A stretch of 64,000 nucleotides of DNA from Rhizomys pruinosus (GCA_009823505.1 VZQC01006589.1:2931357-2995356); one strand, 5' to 3'; numbered from the stretch's first letter, positions 22,455 through 32,616 are shown. The notes: generated by a model not told the origin, from the letters alone. A program made the numbers and translations.

Positions 22455-22702
22455 ATTTTTTTTATTATTAATTTTACTTATTTCTGTATGTGTATGAATG
22501 TACTGTCTGCATGCAGGTTTGTGCACCCGTGTCGTGCAATGCCGCGGAGGTCAGAGAGGGTGTAGGATTCCCCTGGAACTGGAGTTCTCCTTGAATTGGA
22601 GTTTCAGATGGTTCTCGGCCGCCATGTGGTTGCTGGGGATCGAACCCGGGTCCTCTGCAAGAGCGGTCGGCGCTCTTAACCACTAGGCCATCTCTCCAAC
22701 CG
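22455..22702 (-). mobile_element. B2 SINE, antisense, abutting the cassette-exon donor
   Basis: Young reverse B2 (CCGCGGAGG, duplicated GGAGTT unit, GGATCGAACCCGGG, end GGCCATCTCTCCAACC). It is flanked by TACTACTGATAT at 22443-22454 and 22703-22714. Insertion kept donor positions +1 to +18. The element carries a second CAG|GTTTGT donor-like site at 22514-22520. Confidence 0.95.
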
Positions 22703-23044
22703 TACTACTGATATTTTTGAAAAATAAGTCATTCGAGATTATTATCAATTTTTAGCATTTGATTACATTGAAACAGTGATATCCAAACATTTGATGCAGT
22801 ATATATAACAGATATAAGTTTGTTCTTGGAAAAAGTTTTAAATCAGAGCAATCAGTTTAAAATTGTCATTTAAAAAATGTTAATAAAGTAAAAACTCTTA
22901 TCTTAAAGTTGAACTTCTAATCTTGCTTAGTAGTTATAAAAGGCTATAGAAATGGCCAACAATAGTCTGGAAAGTACTATGGAAGAAGTGGTGTTTCTTT
23001 AAATGCTGGTTCCAGTGCAGAATGGTTTACTACTAGAAAATTAA

Positions 23045-23232
23045 GGCTTTATTTATTTATTTATTTATTTAATTTATTTATTTATTGGTCTTTTTGAGAC
23101 AGGGTCTCCCTGTAGCCCCAGCTGTCCTGGAAATCACTCTGTAGACTAGTCTGGCCTTGAACTCACAAAGATCCAGCTGCCTCTGCCTCTCGAGTGCTAG
23201 GATTAAAGGCGTGCACCACCATGCCTAGCTAA
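23045..23232 (-). mobile_element. B1 SINE, antisense, with (TTTA)n
   Basis: Reverse B1 preceded by a TTTATTTA microsatellite at 23048-23085 (its grown tail), then TTTTTGAGACAGGGTCTCCC through GCGTGCACCACCATGCC. AAGGCT flanks support the ends. Confidence 0.93.
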
Positions 23233-23267
23233 GGCTGTATTTATTTTTAAAAAATAATTGGGAAGTA

Positions 23268-23572
23268 GATGTATTAGTCACTTTCTGTTGCTGTGATAAA
23301 ACCACCATGACCAAGGGAACTTATAAAAGGAAGAGTTTATTCGAGCTTATGATTGATGGTTCCAGGGAATTAGAGTCCACTGTGGCGGGAGGCATGGTGG
23401 CCAGGGCTGGAGCAGAAAGCTGAGGTTCACATCTTGCGATGAGTACAAGAAGTCAAGAGAGAGAGACTGGAACTGCAAGGCTTGTTAAGCTCACTAAGCA
23501 CCCCCTCAAAGACATAGTTCCTCCAGCATGGCCAGAACAGTGCCACCAACTGGGAACCAAATGTCTGAATAC
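23268..23572 (-). mobile_element. MaLR (MT-type) LTR, antisense, truncated
   Basis: GTATTAGTCACTTTCTGTTG and CTGTGATAAAACCACC are the reversed LTR 3' end. CACTGTGGCGGGAGGCATGG and GACATAGTTCCTCCAGC follow, typical of MT LTRs. It stops at GTCTGAATACTT, about 20 bases before the LTR edge, where the + strand L1 begins. It is a close relative of the copy at 28634-28995 and probably its 3' LTR partner. Confidence 0.75.
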
Positions 23573-24023
23573 TTGGGAGATCTCCTAAGACCTTCTGAAG
23601 CACAGGTAGGTAGGTAGGAGCTGGGTTCTTCAGCAAGGCAGATTGTTGTTTGACTTAATCTAATTAATCTAGTTATCTTTGGTTAATTGGCTTTTGTGGA
23701 TGTGGGGGCAGAGTTATCCTCCCAGCCAGTATAAAAAGGTACGGTTGTACAAGTTTTGAGATCAGAGATCTCCCAAGACCTTCTGAAGCACAGGTACCGG
23801 GCTAAAGAGCACCCCCCCCCCCAAACTAGGATTACAAAGGCATCTGAAGGAGGCAAGCAAAGCAAACCTTCAACACAGTGAAGAGGCATTTGGGACTCAC
23901 ATTGGAATACAGGCAAGGAGAAGCCCATATGTCAGGAACACGAAGAAGAGACAATATGGGAAAGGTGCTGGATCAAGCTCTACCAACCCTGTGGAACATT
24001 CCCACAGTGGGATCCCCTTGGGG
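23573..24023 (+). mobile_element. L1 5' untranslated region, sense
   Basis: The block GAGATCTCC ... AAGACCTTCTGAAGCACAGG occurs at about 23576 and again at about 23766, a spacing near 190 bp that suggests a promoter monomer plus the start of a second. A TATA-like CAGTATAAAAAGG lies at about 23727. The segment leads directly into L1 ORF1 and matches the reverse-strand 5' region at 27771-28045. Confidence 0.7.
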
Positions 24024-24176
24024 ATGGCCCAGGGCACAGATATCAGAAACACAATCGTAAACATACTTAAAGAAATGCAAGATTATAAAGAGCAAATCAA
24101 AGAATTAAGAAAAGAGAATGAAGAACTCAAGAAGGAAGTGGAAACACTGAAAAGATCCCATGTTGAAAAAGATGAG

Positions 24177-24420
24177 GGGCTGGAGAGATGGCCTAGCGGT
24201 TAAGAGCGCCAACCACTCTTACAGAGGACCCGGGTTCGATCCCCAGCACCCACATGGCAGCTGAGAACCATCTGAAACTCCAATTCCAGGAGAACTCCAG
24301 TTCCAGGGGAATCCGACACCCTCTTCTGACCTCCCCGGCATTGCATGACACGGGTGCACAAACCTGCATGCAGACAGTACATTCATACACATACAGAAAT
24401 AAATAAAATTTAAAAAAAAT
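24177..24420 (+). mobile_element. B2 SINE, sense, inside L1 ORF1
   Basis: GGGGCTGGAGAGATGGCCTAGC through the ATACATACAGAAATAAATAAAA tail, with the duplicated CTCCAATTCC/CTCCAGTTCC unit. AAAAAGATGA before and AAAAAGATAA after form the target duplication. It postdates the L1. Confidence 0.95.
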
Positions 24421-24705
24421 TGTAAAAAACAAAAAGATAAGGAAAAGGAAACCAACCAGTGAAGCAAAGAGATACAGGAAGGGATTGAGAAGCTCCAAAA
24501 GGAAGTGGAAATACTAAAGAAATCAGAAGAGGAAATGAAAAAGGAAATCAAACACTCATCCAATAAAGAGGAAAGGAATGGAAAAAGCCTCAGAAGCAAA
24601 ATGGAGGAAGCAGAACAAAGAATATCAGACCTGGAAGAAAACACAGAACAACTAAAAACCTCAAGGAAAGATTATAAAAAATTTAAAAATACACAAAAAT
24701 GCAGC

Positions 24706-24710
<5 letters not shown>

Positions 24711-24740
<30 letters not shown>
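24711..24740. repeat. 30-base A run inside L1 ORF1
   Basis: An uninterrupted A tract lies where ORF1 has a lysine-rich stretch. It is either an expansion or an assembly error. Confidence 0.9.
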
Positions 24741-24743
<3 letters not shown>

Positions 24744-24838
24744 CCGCATCATAGGGATAGAGGAAGGAGAAGGATAACCCAGAGAATGATTGTATTTATC
24801 AGATTTCAGCGAATAATAGATGAAAGTTTACCCAACAA

Positions 24839-24965
24839 AAAAGACAACGTAGGCTGGAGAGATGTCCCCTAGCGTTATTACATGCACAGACCGCTCTATA
24901 CATTTCCCACCAGCATGGGATGTATTATGTTCGTCCTTTGCCCGATCCACCTCTCCAGCACTTGG
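24839..24965. other. noisy junction between two L1 copies
   Basis: A B2-like head (AGGCTGGAGAGATG ... CCTAGCG ... GACCGCTCT) full of small insertions and deletions is followed by scrambled antisense L1 3' sequence. It joins the sense ORF1 piece to the antisense ORF2 piece. Confidence 0.5.
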
Positions 24966-25750
24966 TTCATTTGTTTTCCTTGATTCAGCACGGGCCAGTA
25001 TTATGGGAGTGAGATATATCTAAGGTTTGATTTGCATTTCCTTAATGATTAAGTGGATGTTGAATACTGTCGTAAGAGGTGTTTTCTCAGCCATCTTTAA
25101 TTCACTCACTTGGTGAAGTCTCTGTTCAGCTCTTTGCCCATCTATTGAGTTGGGTCATTTTGTTGTTCTTTCTATCTTTTGTTTTTTGATAGTTTAGTAT
25201 ATCCTGGAAATCAATGCTTTGTCCAATGTTCTTCTGCAGTGAAGTCTATTCCTCCCACTCTGGGATTTCTCTTTAATTCTCCTTGATTGTTTTTTTAGCT
25301 GTAAAGAAGTTTTGAGTTTTAATGAGGTCCCATTTGTCAATTGTCGACCTTATTCACTGTGCAGCTGCTGTACCTGATTTGAAGTCTTTTGTTCCGAACC
25401 CGTAATGTCTTGTAGGTGGCTGCTGCACTTTTTCTTTATAAATCCTCGCTTCATAGTTTGGGGGTTTCATGTTGAGATCGTATTGATCCACTAGGGAGTT
25501 GAACTTTTGTAACAGGGGGAGAGGTGAGCGGTTTTAATTTCATTCTCTACAAGTGGTGATCCAGTTTTAGCCAACACCACCCATTGCTGAAGATGCGTCG
25601 TTTCTCCATTGTGGTCTTCTTGGTCCCTTGTCAAATATGAGAATGGCCTGAAATTGTATGTTTTCAGTTTGGATCTTTGTTTGTGGTTATTTCTTCCGGT
25701 CCTGTTTAGGCTTCATCATCGTTGGTGCCAAATCTCAAGTGTTTTAGCTG
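24900..25750 (-). pseudogene. L1 ORF2 C-terminal region, antisense
   Basis: Reverse L1 ORF2 3' coding blocks: TTTGATTTGCATTTCCTTAA, GTCTCTGTTCAGCTCTTTGCC, TCCCATTTGTCAATTG, CAACACCACCCATTGCTGAAG. No intact frame. Compared with a complete ORF2, the reverse-transcriptase part between this piece and the endonuclease piece is missing. Confidence 0.75.
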
Positions 25751-26700
25751 TAGTGTTAAGATCATTCACCGTGTGCTCTTTCTGTTTTTCTAATGTAAGG
25801 CACCAAGGGCTTTAACTTCACCTCTAGGACTGCTTTTAAGGTATCCCATAGGTTTTTTGTGTGTTGTGTATCTGCATTGGTCCAGTCAGTCCAGGAATGG
25901 TTTTTATTCTTTCTTTATCATCTTGCATTGACCCATTAATTGCAGAGAGTGTTGTTTTTAGTCGCCCATGTGTTTCCTGTGTAGGCTTAGGGCTTGATCC
26001 TGGTGTTGATGTTGAGCTTAGTGCACTGTGGTCTGATAGAATGCATGAAATTATTTCAATCTTTTTGTATTTGTGGAGGTTTCTTCTGTGTCTCAGTATG
26101 CGGTCAGTTTTGGAGAATGTTCCGTGGGGTGCTGAGTAGAAAGTGTATTCTCTGGTATTAGGGTGGAATATTCGGTAGAGGTCTATGAGGTCCATTTGGC
26201 ATATCATATTGTTCAGTTCAGATGTCTCTCTGTTTATTCTTTGTCCTGTTGACCTATCCAAAGGACTCAGTGGGGTATTGAAATCCCCTACTATGAGTGT
26301 ACTGGGTTTAGTGTGTGACTTGTGGTCCTGGAGAATTGTCTTTATAAAGTTTGATGCACTAGAGTTTTTTACATATATATTCATAATTGTGAAATCTTCT
26401 TGGTGAATTGTTCCTTTGATAAAAATGTAATGGCCTTCTTTGTCTCTTCTGATTTCTTTTACTTTGAAGACTATTTGTCTGATACTAACATAGCAACACC
26501 TGTTTTCTTTTTGGTACCATTTGCTTGGAATATTTTTTTTTTTCCATCCTTTCACTTTAAGGTGGTGCCTGTCTTTGAAGGTAAGATGTGTTTCTTGTAG
26601 ACAGCATATAGATGGATTCTGTTTCCTGATCCAATATCCCAGTGTTTTGATTGGGGAATTTAGTCCATTAATATTTAAGGTTATGACTGATAGGTTTGTG
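25751..26700 (-). pseudogene. L1 ORF2 endonuclease domain, antisense, broken
   Basis: The longest open stretch (25836-26555, reverse) encodes 239 residues of an apurinic-type endonuclease. Visible motifs are STLIVGDFNTPLSPLDRS (the catalytic Asp-Asn pair), FSKTDRILRHR and SDHSAL (the catalytic His). Further upstream, other frames show NINGLN and LQETHL with the Asn and Glu residues. An A-rich slip near 26540 separates these frames. The domain nicks target DNA during retrotransposition. Frameshifts and loss of the reverse transcriptase make the copy inactive. Confidence 0.85.
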
Positions 26701-26734
26701 GTTGCTTCCTTTTGCCTTATCCATTTGCGGTTTG

Positions 26735-27770
26735 GGTTTTAGTTTCTACTTCTGCAGTTATGCTTTTCCTGATTTCTCTTTCTAAGTGCCTGGGGTTGGT
26801 TGCTCCTTTCTTCTGTCCTTTGAATTGCTTCAGGTATTCTCTGAAGGGTTGGTTTTCCGCACATGTATTCTTTCAACTTGTTTATGTCATGGAAGGTTTT
26901 TCTCTCTCCTTCAACTATAATTGACATTTTTGCTGGGTATAGTGACCGGGGTTGGATCTATTGTCCTTTAACACTGGGAATGCTTTGCTCCAGGTTCTTC
27001 TTTCTTTCATAGTTTGCATTGAGAAGTCAGTTGTAATTCTTATAGTTTTCCCCTTAGAGGTCACTTGTTTTTCTCTTGTGGCTTTAAGGATTTTGTCTTT
27101 GTTTTGGGTGTCTAGCATTTTAAGCATGATGTGACATGGAGAATTTCTTTTCTGATCTTGTCTGTTTGGAGTTCTATGTGCTTCTTGTATTTGTATTGGT
27201 TTGTCTTTTTTTTTAGTTTAGCAAAGTTTTCATCTATTATTCTGTTGAAGATCTGATCAATACCATTCTCTTGGGATTCTTCTCCTTCCTCTATTCCTGA
27301 TGCAGAGTTTTGATCTTTTCGTAGTGTCCTACAGTTCCTGGTTGTTGCACTTTTGTGTATTTTTAAATTTTTCATAAACTTTAGTTCTGTGTTACCTTCC
27401 AGGTCTAATATTCTTTCTTCTGCTTCCTCCATTCTGCTTCTGAGGCTTTTTCCATTCCTTTCCTCTTGATTGGATGAGGGTTTGATTTCCTTTTTCATTT
27501 CCTCTTCTGATTTCTTTAGTATTTCTACTTCTTTTTGGAGCTTCTCAATCTCTTCCTGTACCTCTTTGCTTCGCTGGTTAGTTTCCTTGTCTTTTTCAGC
27601 ATGGGATCTTTTCATTGTTTCTACTTCCTTACGGTGTTTCTCATTTTCTCTCTCTAGGTCCTTCTTGAGTTCTTCATTCTCTTTTCTTAGATCTTTGATT
27701 TGCTCTTTATAATCTTGTAGTTCTTTAAATATATTCCCAATTGTGTTTCTGATATCTGTGTCCTTGCCAT
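26735..27770 (-). pseudogene. L1 ORF1, antisense, frameshifted
   Basis: The reverse ATG is at 27768-27770. The N-terminal coiled coil (EIEKLQKEVEILKKSEEEMK region, 27112-27615) is followed downstream by GKTIRITTDFSMQTMKERR and VEGERKTFHDINKLKEY, the C-terminal RNA-binding part. The first codons differ from the sense copy at 24024 by a one-base loss that shifts the frame, and later frames also change. It is a nearly full-length but dead ORF1. Confidence 0.82.
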
Positions 27771-28045
27771 CCCCAGAAGGATCCCACTTTAGGAATCTTC
27801 CATAGGGTTGGTAGAGCTTGGATTATTCTGCCCCTTTCCCGTGTTGTCTCTTCTTTGTGTTCCTGGCATATGGGCTTCTCCTTGCCTGTATTCCATTTTG
27901 AATCCTAAATGCCTCTTCACTGTGTTGAAGGCTTGCTTTGCTTGCCTCCTTCAGATGCCTTCGTAATCCCAGTTGGCAGGGTGGGGGGGTCCTCTTTAGT
28001 TTGCGTCCCAGTACCTGTGCTTTAGCAGGTCTCAGGAGATCTCCA
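27771..28045 (-). mobile_element. L1 5' untranslated region, antisense
   Basis: Read in reverse, GGAGATCTCCTGAGACCTGC then AAAGCACAGGTACTGGG leads to GGCATCTGAAGGAGGCAAGC and on to ORF1. This is closely similar to 23770-24020 on the other strand. Both L1 copies begin at the same GGAGATCTCC motif. Confidence 0.75.
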
Positions 28046-28633
28046 TTCTTGTAAATATCTAGGCCTCTCCTTAATCGCTTCAATCTCACTCTTTCCATTG
28101 TAAATATCTAGGCCTCTCCTTAATCACTTTAATTTTATCAAAGGGATCCTCTCCTTCACATGCCTTGGCTCCAACATTAATCTCCCTGGTGCACTTTTCT
28201 AATCCAAACTGTACATTCTGCATTTCTTTTTTCTCCATTTTCTCTTTTTCACTGTAGATCTGTATAATATTCCCCATTAATAGCCACACCACCGTTTCTA
28301 CATTAGGTTGTTGTCTTGAAATATCTTCCACCAAAGAAATTAGTCCATTACTTTTCAACTTTGCATCAGGCAGGCATTGGGGCTGTGGGCAAACTACAGC
28401 CAGACTCTTTGCCAAAATATCCCAGTTGCAGCCTAAGTCTTTATTTTCCTGCGGAACTACATTTTTTTCCAGCAGTGCTTTCTTCCAGGCTTCTAGTAGA
28501 ATGGCCTGTTAAGCTCTGCTTACAGAAGTCAACAGCTTTTTTTAGCCCAAAGTTCCAAAGTCTTCCACATTTCTCCAATTACCCACATGGTCAGGTTCTT
28601 CACAGCCAACAGCCCACTCTCTGATACCAAATA
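28046..28633 (-). mobile_element. MaLR internal region, antisense
   Basis: Next to the LTR edge the reverse strand reads TTTGGTATCAGAGAGTGGG, the leucine-tRNA type primer-binding site of ERVL/MaLR elements. Non-coding internal sequence follows, with AAGACTTTGGAACTTTGGGC-like blocks. There is no gag frame of any length. A 30-base block repeats with a 49-bp period at 28051 and 28100. Confidence 0.68.
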
Positions 28634-28995
28634 GTATATTAGTCACTTTTCTGTTGCTGTGATAAAACCACCATGACCAATCGAACTTATAAAAGGAAGA
28701 GTTTATTTCAGCTTAGGATTGATGGTTCCAGGGAATTAGAGTCCACTGTGGCGGGAGCCATGGTGGCCGGTGTTGGAGTAGAAAGTCAAAGTTCACATCT
28801 CACAGTGAGTACATGAAGTGAAGAGAGTGAGAGAGACTGGAGACTGCAAGGCTTGTTAAGCTCACTAATCCCGCCCCCAATGACATAGTTCCTCCAGCAC
28901 GGCCACACCTTCTAAGATCTCCCAGAACTGCCACCAACTGGGGACAAAATGTCTGAATACTTAAAGCCTATGGGGGACACCCTCACAGTAGGGAT
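28634..28995 (-). mobile_element. MaLR (MT-type) LTR, antisense, near complete
   Basis: GTATATTAGTCACTTTTCTG and TTGCTGTGATAAAACCACC (reversed 3' end), CACTGTGGCGGGAGCCATGG, GACATAGTTCCTCCAGCACGG, CTGGGGACAAAATGTCTGAA and CCTATGGGGGACA (reversed 5' end) follow the order of MT LTRs. It is adjacent to the internal region, so it acts as the 5' LTR of an antisense element. Confidence 0.8.
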
Positions 28996-29067
28996 CAAGT
29001 AACTTTTTTTTTATCCTTTCCAAAAAAGAATGGGGGACACTCTCACAATAGGGATCAAGTAACTTTC
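28971..29067. repeat. 60-bp tandem duplication at the LTR edge
   Basis: TGGGGGACAC ... CTCACA ... TAGGGATCAAGTAACTTT occurs at 28971 and again at 29031, so the LTR boundary was duplicated. Confidence 0.8.
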
Positions 29068-29757
29068 CAGAAAAGAAAGAAAAAAATGATAGCAGTGGCC
29101 ATCACTAGCAGCATAGATAAATGTGATTATTTGGTTTTCGTCATGACTGTTACCACTAAAGGTTAAGATTCATCTGAAAAGTTGTGGACTGTGTACCCAG
29201 TTTATAGACAGCACTGTGCAAGGTGACATGGATTCTGTTGTTCGTGTCCTAAATGAGCATGAAGTCTGGGCTGAGGGTTTGTGCAGCAGACGTGAGGGCA
29301 GGAGGCTTGCTTAGGGCTTATGCATACAGGCATCTTCACTCACTGAATCCATACCATAGTCCTGTTGTGGTAGTGCTGTTATAGCCAGCTGCTTCAAGGG
29401 GCCCTTCTCGCTGGAACTTCTTGCCCCCCCCCCATTAATCTTCCCAGCCTTGTCACTTGCCCTTTGTCTTCATAATGCAGGTCAGCCTTGAGGAATTACA
29501 TCTCTGTTCTAGGTAGAACCAGTCAAAGAAAAGACAAGAACCTAACTATTCTGTCAGGAGAACAGTAACTGTACTGAACGATCTCATCCTGTAGATTTTC
29601 TTTTATTGTTTCTGTAATGAAACTTTGTTGAGTCTCAGAAAACCTAAATTAAAAAAAAACACTAATTGAAATGTGACAGTATCACAATTTAATCCCCGTA
29701 GAAAAGTATGATATATTCATCATACAGATGCATCTTTGTATTCAGCCCCCAAAACCT

Positions 29758-29925
29758 AGTTTCAGGACTGGCTGAGTGACTCTTTACTAAAGGTGATTGC
29801 CTTGCCAACCCGAGTTCGATCCTGGGGCACACATAGTGTAGGGAGAAAACCGACTCCCACAAGCTGTGCTCCAACCTCTGTGTTCCAGACCCCACATTCA
29901 CAAGTGAATAAATAAATATAATAGA
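29758..29925 (+). mobile_element. B3-type SINE, sense
   Basis: GGCTGAGTGACTCTTTACTAA, CCCGAGTTCGATCCTGGGGC (B box) and ACCGACTCCCACAAGCTG with an AAATAAATA tail fit B3. Confidence 0.65.
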
Positions 29926-30109
29926 AAAGTTTTTTAAAAATCCCTAGAATCAGAAATTAGCTTCCCCAAAGCCTTTCCGCTCCCTTCTGTTCCCTCCTCT
30001 CCCCTCCCCTCCCCTCACCCTGGCTTTTAATACTGCAAGTTAATATTTAGTTTTTGGCCCTTTTGTAAATGGAACCAAAGTGTCTTCCTCTCTCCCCTTT
30101 CCCCTTTTG

Positions 30110-30262
30110 GGGGTTTCTTTGGACAGAGTCTCACAGTTTTGCTTTGGCTGGCTTTGAACTTGTAGCAACTTTGTAAACCAGGCTTTCTTTGAACTTGTAG
30201 CAACCTCTTTACTTCTGCTCCAGAGTTGAAATACAAAAGTGAGCCACCATGCCCGGCATGCC
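30110..30262 (-). mobile_element. B1-like SINE, antisense, with internal duplication
   Basis: GACAGAGTCTCACAG and GTGAGCCACCATGCCCGGC mark a reverse B1. TTTGAACTTGTAGCAAC appears twice inside. Confidence 0.55.
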
Positions 30263-30754
30263 TGGCTGTTGTTTAACACGCCTTGGATTTATCTGTATTG
30301 TTACTTATGGTTATAAACCATTGTCACTGCTGTCAAACAGGATTGTTGACCAGTGTTCCAGTAGTGAACAGGACAACTTCAAAAAATATGCATTCCATTA
30401 ATATGTTTCAACAGCAGTAACTTTGGGTTTGGGGTTATTTGGAGTAGTGTCATTTGTTTGATCTATACGTTTCTCTTGGTGTACCCATGGGGATAAGTTG
30501 CTGATTGAAGGAGTGTGCTTGTGTTTAGCTTTGGTAACAGCTGACAGTTTTCACTGCATCCTCTTCCTGTGTATTTCCCATTGTTTTAGTTTTAACCATT
30601 CCAGTGGATGTGGGATGGCCAGCACCTCATTTGGCGTCAATCTGTATTTGAGAAGGTGAATATTTTAACCTCATCCTATTGTTATTTTCAATAAAACTCT
30701 GTGTGGTAGAAAGGAAGGAGGGAAGATTGGCTGCCTGGTGAAAGTTTATTATCC

Positions 30755-30945
30755 CTCGGTCATGACTTTAAGTACTTCACAAGTATTAGCTTACTACTCC
30801 CCACAGCTGCCTGATGAAAGGAATGCTGCTGTCCTCCTCTCACATAGATAGAACAGAAAGAGCTTAAGTCATGTGATCAAAGCTATGGTTCAGCTCTGGA
30901 AGATCTTAGTCTGGCCTCATAGCCAGTACTCTAGTTCTTATTACC
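30755..30945 (+). mobile_element. MIR element, diverged
   Basis: AAGTACTTCACAAGTATTAGC, then GCTTAAGTCATGTGATCAAAGC and a TCTGGCCTC/CCAGTACTCTAG end keep the MIR order. Ancient. Confidence 0.5.
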
Positions 30946-31029
30946 AGAGGAGGAAATGCTCTGCCCCCAGCCCCACCTACCACCCTGATGATACTCCCAT
31001 TTCTAAGTTTGACTTGTTTGAAGTGTGCT

Positions 31030-31225
31030 TCTCTTAGTGATAATTGTCAATGCACTTTCTATGTACTGTTCACTCAGTCTTTATGATAGTTACCTTAAGA
31101 AGGTGGGTGTCATCATCATCATTTTATTCCCATTTTATAGAGGAGGAAACAACTAATGACCCTAGTAACTTACTTGAGGTCTTGGAGAGCATAGTGACAG
31201 AGTTGGGATTGGAACTTTGGTGGAC
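31030..31225 (+). mobile_element. MIR element
   Basis: GCACTTTCTATGTACTG, CATCATTTTATTCCCATTTT and ATAGAGGAGGAAAC, then CAGAGTTGGGATTGGAAC match the MIR core and downstream part. An open frame across it has no coding meaning. Confidence 0.75.
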
Positions 31226-32324
31226 TAACTACCACCCAAGGGATGAATTGCTTCATTCCAGACTGTTACTCCTGGGATTGATCTTTCAGAGAGTGGTAGA
31301 CACTTTCCTGGCATATGTGAGTTTCTGGGTTCATTCCTGGCTCCAAAAAATAAAAAGTAAAAAAAGTAACTCTCAGTCCTAGCAATGTGGCAGTTAAGAT
31401 TACCAAGATCTGCAAACACATTCGACATTGTTCCATTGTTCGTTAGCTTCTGGCTGACTCTAAGATACTAGCTAGTGTTAGTATTCTTTGAAATTCCGAA
31501 TTACCTGTTTATCCTAGGGTCTTTTACAAGGGGATTATCTGCTGTGAACTGAAAGCCGTTTTTCATGTGGACCAGGAGTGACTGGGATGGAGTCATCAAT
31601 AAAGCAGTGCTTTGGAAGGGTTCTCTCCTCCTTCAGAGCCCCTTCCACCATCATGGGGGTAAAGCATGTACTTTATGAAAACAAAAAGTACAAAATGAGA
31701 AAACAAAAGTAAATCCTTCCAGAATTCTATGCTGTTAATCTCTGCATGTGTTTGTCCTTAATTTGTTTTAATGATGTCTATGAAGATATATACATATAAA
31801 TATACATATAAATACACATATATATTGAAAGGTATATGCAAACAAATCAAAATGAGTTCCTGATTTCTATCTTGCTCTTTAACTTGATGTTTTCCATCTC
31901 ATAATATAGTTTGAATTCCTCTGTACACATTCTGTAGTGTGTCTTCTGGTGTGAACATTTGGGTGGTTTTTAGTCTTTACTCTTATAAATACCCTGAGGT
32001 CAGAAGGGACTCCCAGGCAGACTTGTATGGGACTAGCTCCATTTCATTTCCTTTTTAAATAGAATGGGCTCATTAGTACATTTTCTTGTCCCTTGCCTCA
32101 TTTTCCCTTTTTGTTAAAAAGAATGATCAGGATTCAGTAGCTCCATACAAACTTGCCAGACAAAACCCACTTGTATTCCATCATACCCTACACTTCACAT
32201 TCTATGCCCACCCCTAGACACAGCCTGTATACCTGTGAGAAAGATGGTTATTGCTGTCCAGGCTCTGAGAGGTAAGGGGGTGAATCCCAATGGCACACCT
32301 GTGGAGTCAGCCTGCTAAACATGG

Positions 32325-32445
32325 CTTCCTTGGTTTTTACAGATGTGCAGAGTGAAGGAAAGTGACTTAGTGAAGCCATTCTCCTTCTAGGTGACAGACA
32401 TGAGGCTTCTATCCCAGTTCTCTGACTCCAGGTCCAGAACTTTTA
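32325..32445 (+). mobile_element. MIR fragment
   Basis: GATGTGCAGAGTGAAGGAAAG, GTGACTTAGTGAAG and CTCTGACTCCAGGTCC resemble the MIR 3' half, shortly before the next exon. Confidence 0.45.
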
Positions 32446-32616
32446 CAAAATTGCCAGTGTCTTTCATTTTTACAGAAAACAAATGTTTTATGTAAAATAC
32501 CTGGACCATAAATGGAATTTGGTCGAGCTTTTACCAGCCTACTGCTGGTGACAGGGGGTAGTAAAAGTCAAAACGTGTGTGTTTACCTCACATATTCTCT
32601 TGTGCTTTGGTTCCAG

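Larger units (their letters stand above)
24024..24838 (+). pseudogene. L1 ORF1 5' part, sense, broken
   Basis: ATG at 24024 starts MAQGTDIRNTIVNILKEMQD, followed by the heptad-rich EQIKELRKENEELKKEVETL coiled coil expected of L1 ORF1p. The frame is split by a B2 (24177-24420). It resumes with coiled coil and ends in KNLRIIGIEEGEG after a run of 30 A at 24711-24740 that disrupts the frame. The RNA-binding C-terminal half is absent. ORF1p is the L1 RNA-binding trimeric protein; this copy cannot make it. Confidence 0.8.
22437..32616 (+). other. Golga4: Golga4 intron, 10,180 bp
   Basis: Contains a B2 at its very start, a B1, the nested MaLR/L1 block at 23268-28995, a B3, an old B1 and three MIR-like pieces. 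The stretches 22720-23040, 29070-29750, 29930-30105, 30265-30750 and 31235-32320 show nothing I can name; parts of 30540-30680 may be old antisense L1. Confidence 0.85.

Noticed and set aside
25836..26555. The longest open frame (239 codons, reverse strand) as a possible host gene
   Set aside because: It encodes the L1 endonuclease domain with its GDFN and SDH motifs. It lies between L1 ORF1 and ORF2 end sequence and is cut off from the reverse transcriptase.
27112..27615. A 167-residue charged coiled-coil protein on the reverse strand
   Set aside because: It is the L1 ORF1 N-terminal half; the sense L1 at 24024 encodes the same peptide series.
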